A stretch of DNA of 64,000 bases, taken from the NCBI RefSeq assembly GCF_900114005.1, contig NZ_FORM01000007.1, forward strand, positions 1 to 64,000. Direction: 5' to 3'. The position numbers and the translations under genes were made by a program. This document shows, in pieces, positions 60,623-64,000 of the stretch. Under the pieces are notes generated by a model. The model saw only the letters and a program-made list of their open reading frames with translations. It was not told the origin of the DNA and ran no database searches. Each line of letters begins with the position of its first letter. Within the stretch, counting starts at the first letter, position 1. The stretch comes from Olleya namhaensis. Lineage in GTDB: Bacteria; Bacteroidota; Bacteroidia; Flavobacteriales; Flavobacteriaceae.

Positions 60623-62863
60623 ATGCCATTTAAACGTCCTCTATATTTACTCGTTTTTATAATCTCCTCTTTCAGTTTTGCCCAAGATTCTGACCCTAAT
60701 CCCGCTATTGATGTCTCTAAAACAAAGGAGAATACTACACTAAAAAAAATAGATTCTTTAGGCTTGGCTGCCTTTATGGAAGGGCGTTATTCTGATTCTT
60801 TTAAAACACATGCAGAATTATTAGATAAAGCAAAACAAGCGGATAACGATTATTTTATACAAAAAGCTAATTCTAGATTAGGCTATGATTTTTTAGAGCA
60901 GCATGATACCATAAGTGCCGAAAAAAGTATCACTAAAGCTATGGAATATGCAATAAAAATTAAAGATGACCGATCGTTAGGCGAGTGTTATATGGTTCTT
61001 TCTTTTATATATTTTATAAAAGGAGATGCGGTTAAAATACGTAAGGCTTTTGATTATATGGATAAGACTGTAGCGCTTAATATAAAAATGAAAGACACTA
61101 TTAATTTGACTAATACGTATTACAATTATTTAAATAATGCTATAAAAGTTAACTATCTAGATAAAGGTGAAGCTATTGTAACAAAAATTAATGAAGTACT
61201 ACCTAAAATGGCTGTATCCAGAGATAGTTTGTTTTACTTAGACTATATTCCTTTAGTTGCCACATTTTACAACTTAAAAAAAGATTATAAACAAGCTACA
61301 AAATATATTATTCCATATTTAGACGACCCTAATTTTAAAAAAGAACGTTTTACAATTAATATGGCTAATCTTTATAAAGAATATAGTTATGCTTTAGAAG
61401 GATTAAAAGACTATAAAGAGGCTTTATATTATACTAGGTTATATGATTCTTTAAAAACATTTAATTTTAATAAACAAAAAACAAGAGAAGCCTCTGTAAT
61501 AACAGCGGAGTTCAAGGTTAATGAATATAAAGAAAACGCTTTAAAATCAGAGTTTGAATCGCAGTTAAAAACAGAGAAAATCAAGAATAAAAGCAACATG
61601 AATTATGGTTTAATTATTGGTACCATTGTGTCTTTGTTTTTTTTAACACATTTTTATTTAACGTCTAAAAGACGTAAAAAACTAGTACAAGAAGTCAATA
61701 TAAAAAATCAAGAATATTTAAAAGCAAAGGAAGAAGCAGAGCAATTATCTAAATCTAAAAGCGCATTTTTTTCTACTGTTAGTCACGAGCTACGGACACC
61801 ACTTTATGGAGTAATTGGATTGAGTACAATTTTATTAGAAGATGAATCTTTAGATAAACATAAAGAGGATCTTAATGTTTTAAAATTTTCGGCAGACTAT
61901 TTACTAGCACTTATTAATGATGTTTTGGAAATTAGTAAAATAGACTCTAATAAAATCGAAAAGGCTAAAAAAACGTTTAATATTCGTAATTATATAACAG
62001 CAATTTGTGCGTCTTTTGAATACATGCTAATTCAGAATAAAAATGAAATTAAAATTAATATTTCGGATAACACACCAACATTAATTCACGGAGATTCTAT
62101 TCATTTATCACGAATTTTAATGAATTTGATAGGAAACGCGTGTAAGTTTACTGAAGATGGTATTATAAGTATCGACCTAATAACAACGCCTTCAAAGGAT
62201 GGAATATTGGCTATTAAATTTAAAATTAGCGATACAGGTATTGGTGTTCCAAAAAATAAACAAAAAACTATTTTTGAAGAATTCACACAAGCTAATTCTG
62301 CTAATTATAACTATCAAGGGACTGGATTAGGTCTACCTATTGTATCTAAACTTCTTAAATTTTTAGATTCTGAGATTCATCTTGAAAGTGATTTAGGAAA
62401 AGGGGCATTGTTTTACTTTACCTTGAAATATGAGACTGTTAATGCAGGTACTTTGGCTGATAATCAAGCATTAATGGTATTTGATTACACGTTATTAAAA
62501 GACAAAAAGATATTAATTGTTGATGATAACCGTATTAATCAAATTGTGACTAAAAAGATGTTGGACAAAGAGGATGTTATTTGCGCTGTAGCTAGTAACG
62601 GAGATGACGCGATTGCTATGATTAAAACTAATGCTTATGACGCTGTTTTAATGGATATTAATATGCCTGGAAAAGATGGTATCGAAACCACTAAAGAAAT
62701 TCGTCAATTTAATACAACACTACCAATTATAGCTTTAACCGCGGTAGAAATCGAGGAAGCCAGATCTATAATTTTTAATAGCGGAATGACTGATTTTGTA
62801 GTCAAGCCTTATGATGTCAAAAAGTTTAAACAAGTTATAATTAAGCATATTATAAACGCTTAA
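60623..62863 (+). CDS. Hybrid sensor histidine kinase/response regulator with periplasmic TPR region
   Basis: The 746-residue protein has a signal peptide (LYLLVFIISSFSFAQ), a TPR-like helical region in the periplasm (about residues 30-300), one membrane helix (about 328-346, LIIGTIVSLFFLTHFYLT) and a short coiled coil. The HisKA domain has the phospho-acceptor His in FFSTVSHELRTPLYGVIG (about 387). HATPase motifs are NLIGNACKFTEDG, SDTGIGVPKN and GTGLGLPIV. A C-terminal receiver domain has LIVDDNRINQ and the phospho-acceptor Asp in VLMDINMPG (about 676), then VVKPYD. It has no DNA-binding output, so phosphate must pass to another protein. The signal is unknown. Confidence 0.94.
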   Translation: MPFKRPLYLLVFIISSFSFAQDSDPNPAIDVSKTKENTTLKKIDSLGLAAFMEGRYSDSFKTHAELLDKAKQADNDYFIQKANSRLGYDFLEQHDTISAEKSITKAMEYAIKIKDDRSLGECYMVLSFIYFIKGDAVKIRKAFDYMDKTVALNIKMKDTINLTNTYYNYLNNAIKVNYLDKGEAIVTKINEVLPKMAVSRDSLFYLDYIPLVATFYNLKKDYKQATKYIIPYLDDPNFKKERFTINMANLYKEYSYALEGLKDYKEALYYTRLYDSLKTFNFNKQKTREASVITAEFKVNEYKENALKSEFESQLKTEKIKNKSNMNYGLIIGTIVSLFFLTHFYLTSKRRKKLVQEVNIKNQEYLKAKEEAEQLSKSKSAFFSTVSHELRTPLYGVIGLSTILLEDESLDKHKEDLNVLKFSADYLLALINDVLEISKIDSNKIEKAKKTFNIRNYITAICASFEYMLIQNKNEIKINISDNTPTLIHGDSIHLSRILMNLIGNACKFTEDGIISIDLITTPSKDGILAIKFKISDTGIGVPKNKQKTIFEEFTQANSANYNYQGTGLGLPIVSKLLKFLDSEIHLESDLGKGALFYFTLKYETVNAGTLADNQALMVFDYTLLKDKKILIVDDNRINQIVTKKMLDKEDVICAVASNGDDAIAMIKTNAYDAVLMDINMPGKDGIETTKEIRQFNTTLPIIALTAVEIEEARSIIFNSGMTDFVVKPYDVKKFKQVIIKHIINA

Positions 62864-62892
62864 AAACACCTGTCTTTAATACATAAAAGCCA

Positions 62893-63705
62893 TTACCAAG
62901 GGACTACAAAACATTTTGTTAATTGCCCATTAGGGAATTTTAACCATAATAAAGGCGCATATTTTTCGGTTTCGTAAATGGTTAATTGTGAGGTGATTTG
63001 TTCTAACGTTTGCCAATTTACATTAACATCTAAATCTAATAACCAATCTGTCTTTTCAGGTTTAAAAAACTTACAGTTAGAAAACTCAGGTAACGCTTTG
63101 TAATTAAAATAAAACCCATAAATACAGTCGTTATTTATGGTTTTAAAAGTAACAGAGGTTCCGTAAGGCACAAAAATTTGCGCTTTAAAATAGATTTGTT
63201 GTTTTACGGTATTGCTTTCTAAATTTAACGACTCCAATACTGGTTTAGTCGCAGGATTAAAGAGTAGGGGAAGCTGTTTTATTTTTAGTTTATTCAGTTT
63301 TTCTAATAACGAGTCACGACGCATCGGTCCAATTAAACAATCAATTTCTTTAGGACCTAAAGTAGCATCATATAAGTAGTATTTAAACTGTATTTCTAGA
63401 TGAAATGGTACCGTTTCATCTAGATATAAGCAGTCCAATTCGCCTATAGTATGGTTTACATTTTCTTGGATTTGTATGTTTTCTGCTATAACCTGAATGG
63501 ATTCAAACTGATTTAACTCTTCAAACACAAATTGCTCGACACGCTGCCCTAGTCTTATGTTAGGCCTGACATCACGATTAAACACAAACGTTTTATCTAA
63601 TTGTTTTACAAAGGGTTGTACTCCGAAAATTTCAGAATAAAATAAATGGGGTGTATTATAAAAGCCACTAAATTGGGCTTGAAAAAGATCTGAATTATGA
63701 CTCAT
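62893..63705 (-). CDS. DUF1853 family protein
   Basis: The 270-residue soluble protein matches DUF1853: GQRVEQFVFEELNQFESIQV, then the core HTIGELDCLYLDETVPFHLEIQFKYYLYD and GPKEIDCLIGPMRRDSLLEKLNKLK. The GELDxL...HxExxxKYYL pattern resembles the active site of PD-(D/E)XK nucleases, where D and E-x-K coordinate metal; in this case Gln appears where the motif has Glu-x-Lys neighbours. A nuclease role is inference. It faces the helicase gene divergently. Confidence 0.85.
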   Translation of the reverse strand: MSHNSDLFQAQFSGFYNTPHLFYSEIFGVQPFVKQLDKTFVFNRDVRPNIRLGQRVEQFVFEELNQFESIQVIAENIQIQENVNHTIGELDCLYLDETVPFHLEIQFKYYLYDATLGPKEIDCLIGPMRRDSLLEKLNKLKIKQLPLLFNPATKPVLESLNLESNTVKQQIYFKAQIFVPYGTSVTFKTINNDCIYGFYFNYKALPEFSNCKFFKPEKTDWLLDLDVNVNWQTLEQITSQLTIYETEKYAPLLWLKFPNGQLTKCFVVPW

Positions 63706-63752
63706 AGTAAGGTGTAAAAGTAGACATAATAATTTTTTTTACATATTATTCG

Positions 63753-63781
63753 TTGAAACCCTTTAATTCGTTGTATTTTTG
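63753..63781 (+). promoter_or_regulatory. Flavobacterial promoter of the helicase gene
   Basis: TTG (63753-63755), an 18-bp spacer and TATTTTTG (63774-63781) match both boxes of the Bacteroidota TTG-N17-23-TAnnTTTG promoter, 34 bp upstream of the ATG at 63816. Confidence 0.65.
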
Positions 63782-63815
63782 CACATCTTAAAATCTAAAA
63801 ATTTACACTTAATTA

Positions 63816-64000
63816 ATGTCTGTTAAAACCCTAGAATTACAAGAACGCACAGAAGGAAAAAGTCTTTATAGCTACCAAAAAGGGGCTATTGATAAGATTT
63901 TTAAATGTTTTGAAGAAGCACAAGAAGATTATCACTTGTTATACCAATTACCAACGGGTGGTGGTAAGACGGTAATTTTCTCTGAAATTGTTAGACAATA
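63816..64000 (+). CDS. DEAD/DEAH-box helicase, 3' end outside window
   Basis: The first 61 codons are visible. They read into LYSYQKGAIDKIFK (Q-motif-like) and YQLPTGGGKTVIFSEI, which is motif I (Walker A) of SF2 helicases of the type-III-restriction/RadD-like group. This group unwinds DNA or RNA with ATP. The subfamily cannot be told without the rest. The start ATG is supported by a well-formed promoter 34 bp upstream. Confidence 0.85.
   Translation, partial: MSVKTLELQERTEGKSLYSYQKGAIDKIFKCFEEAQEDYHLLYQLPTGGGKTVIFSEIVRQ

Noticed and set aside
1-64000. tRNA and rRNA genes
   Set aside because: No cloverleaf-like sequence with a CCA-type end or conserved rRNA segments was recognised on reading; a dedicated scan was not possible.

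Overview
The window looks like a chromosomal segment of a marine-type member of Flavobacteriaceae (Bacteroidota). The evidence is the low GC content, a type IX secretion (type B) sorting domain in the first gene, flavobacterial -7 promoter boxes of the form TAnnTTTG, weak Shine-Dalgarno signals with several TTG starts, a Bacteroidota-type LptD, BshA (bacillithiol) and a fused E1 alpha/beta dehydrogenase. The genus cannot be fixed from the sequence. No tRNA, rRNA, transposase, prophage or CRISPR array was seen.

Layout. 1-12.2 kb: the 3' end of a secreted T9SS cargo protein, RidA, LptD, and a rightward run of cell-envelope amidase, MlaD/MCE protein, a two-gene heterodisulfide-reductase-like Fe-S module with small genes inserted, SerB and a conserved unknown. 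12.3-16.5 kb: a NagZ-like GH3 enzyme fused to a serine hydrolase, then BshA. 16.5-24 kb: a small outer-membrane barrel, a repeat-rich DUF937/OmpA protein, a large FAD/Fe-S (D-lactate/glycolate-type) dehydrogenase, a lipoprotein and an LpxH-like phosphoesterase. 24-29 kb: AroC, an unknown, a DAACS symporter, a sulfurtransferase with an extra C-terminal domain, a DCC-type protein and a DUF962/Mpo1-like protein. 29.8-34.5 kb: MutS2 without Smr domain, an acetyltransferase and two exported proteins. 35.4-39.7 kb: a DUF3307 membrane protein translationally coupled to a SatD-like regulator, a YfcC-type carrier, a GNAT and Ung. 39.9-46.9 kb: a four-gene unit (eIF1-like factor, DUF1835, nucleoside phosphorylase, cytosolic binding-protein fold), a 2OG-Fe(II) oxygenase, the E1 fusion and an exported unknown. 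46.9-52 kb: a TetR-ABC-HlyD-TolC export operon. 52-64 kb: an MscS channel, a pseudouridine synthase, TopB, a pair of related small membrane proteins, a DUF4139 protein, a hybrid histidine kinase, a DUF1853 protein and the start of a DEAD/DEAH helicase.

The most unusual content is non-coding. Three separate intergenic regions hold long-period tandem arrays built of hairpin modules: about 190 bp x 4 at 29.1-29.8 kb, 196 bp x 3-4 at 34.6-35.3 kb, and an exact 169 bp x 6 plus a partial unit at 54.06-55.10 kb. The first and third share a core. A 15-base palindrome-like word (TTTCCGCGWAAGCGA) recurs in genes and between genes. A structured element of about 110 bp lies inside the Fe-S operon.

Two regulatory regions stand out. 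The promoter of the SatD-like/DUF3307 operon carries three 20-bp dyad sites at exact 28-bp spacing, one of them between the -33 and -7 boxes. The TetR-led export operon has a perfect 7-1-7 palindrome abutting its -7 box, which suggests autoregulation. The ABC ATPase of that operon has degenerate catalytic motifs.
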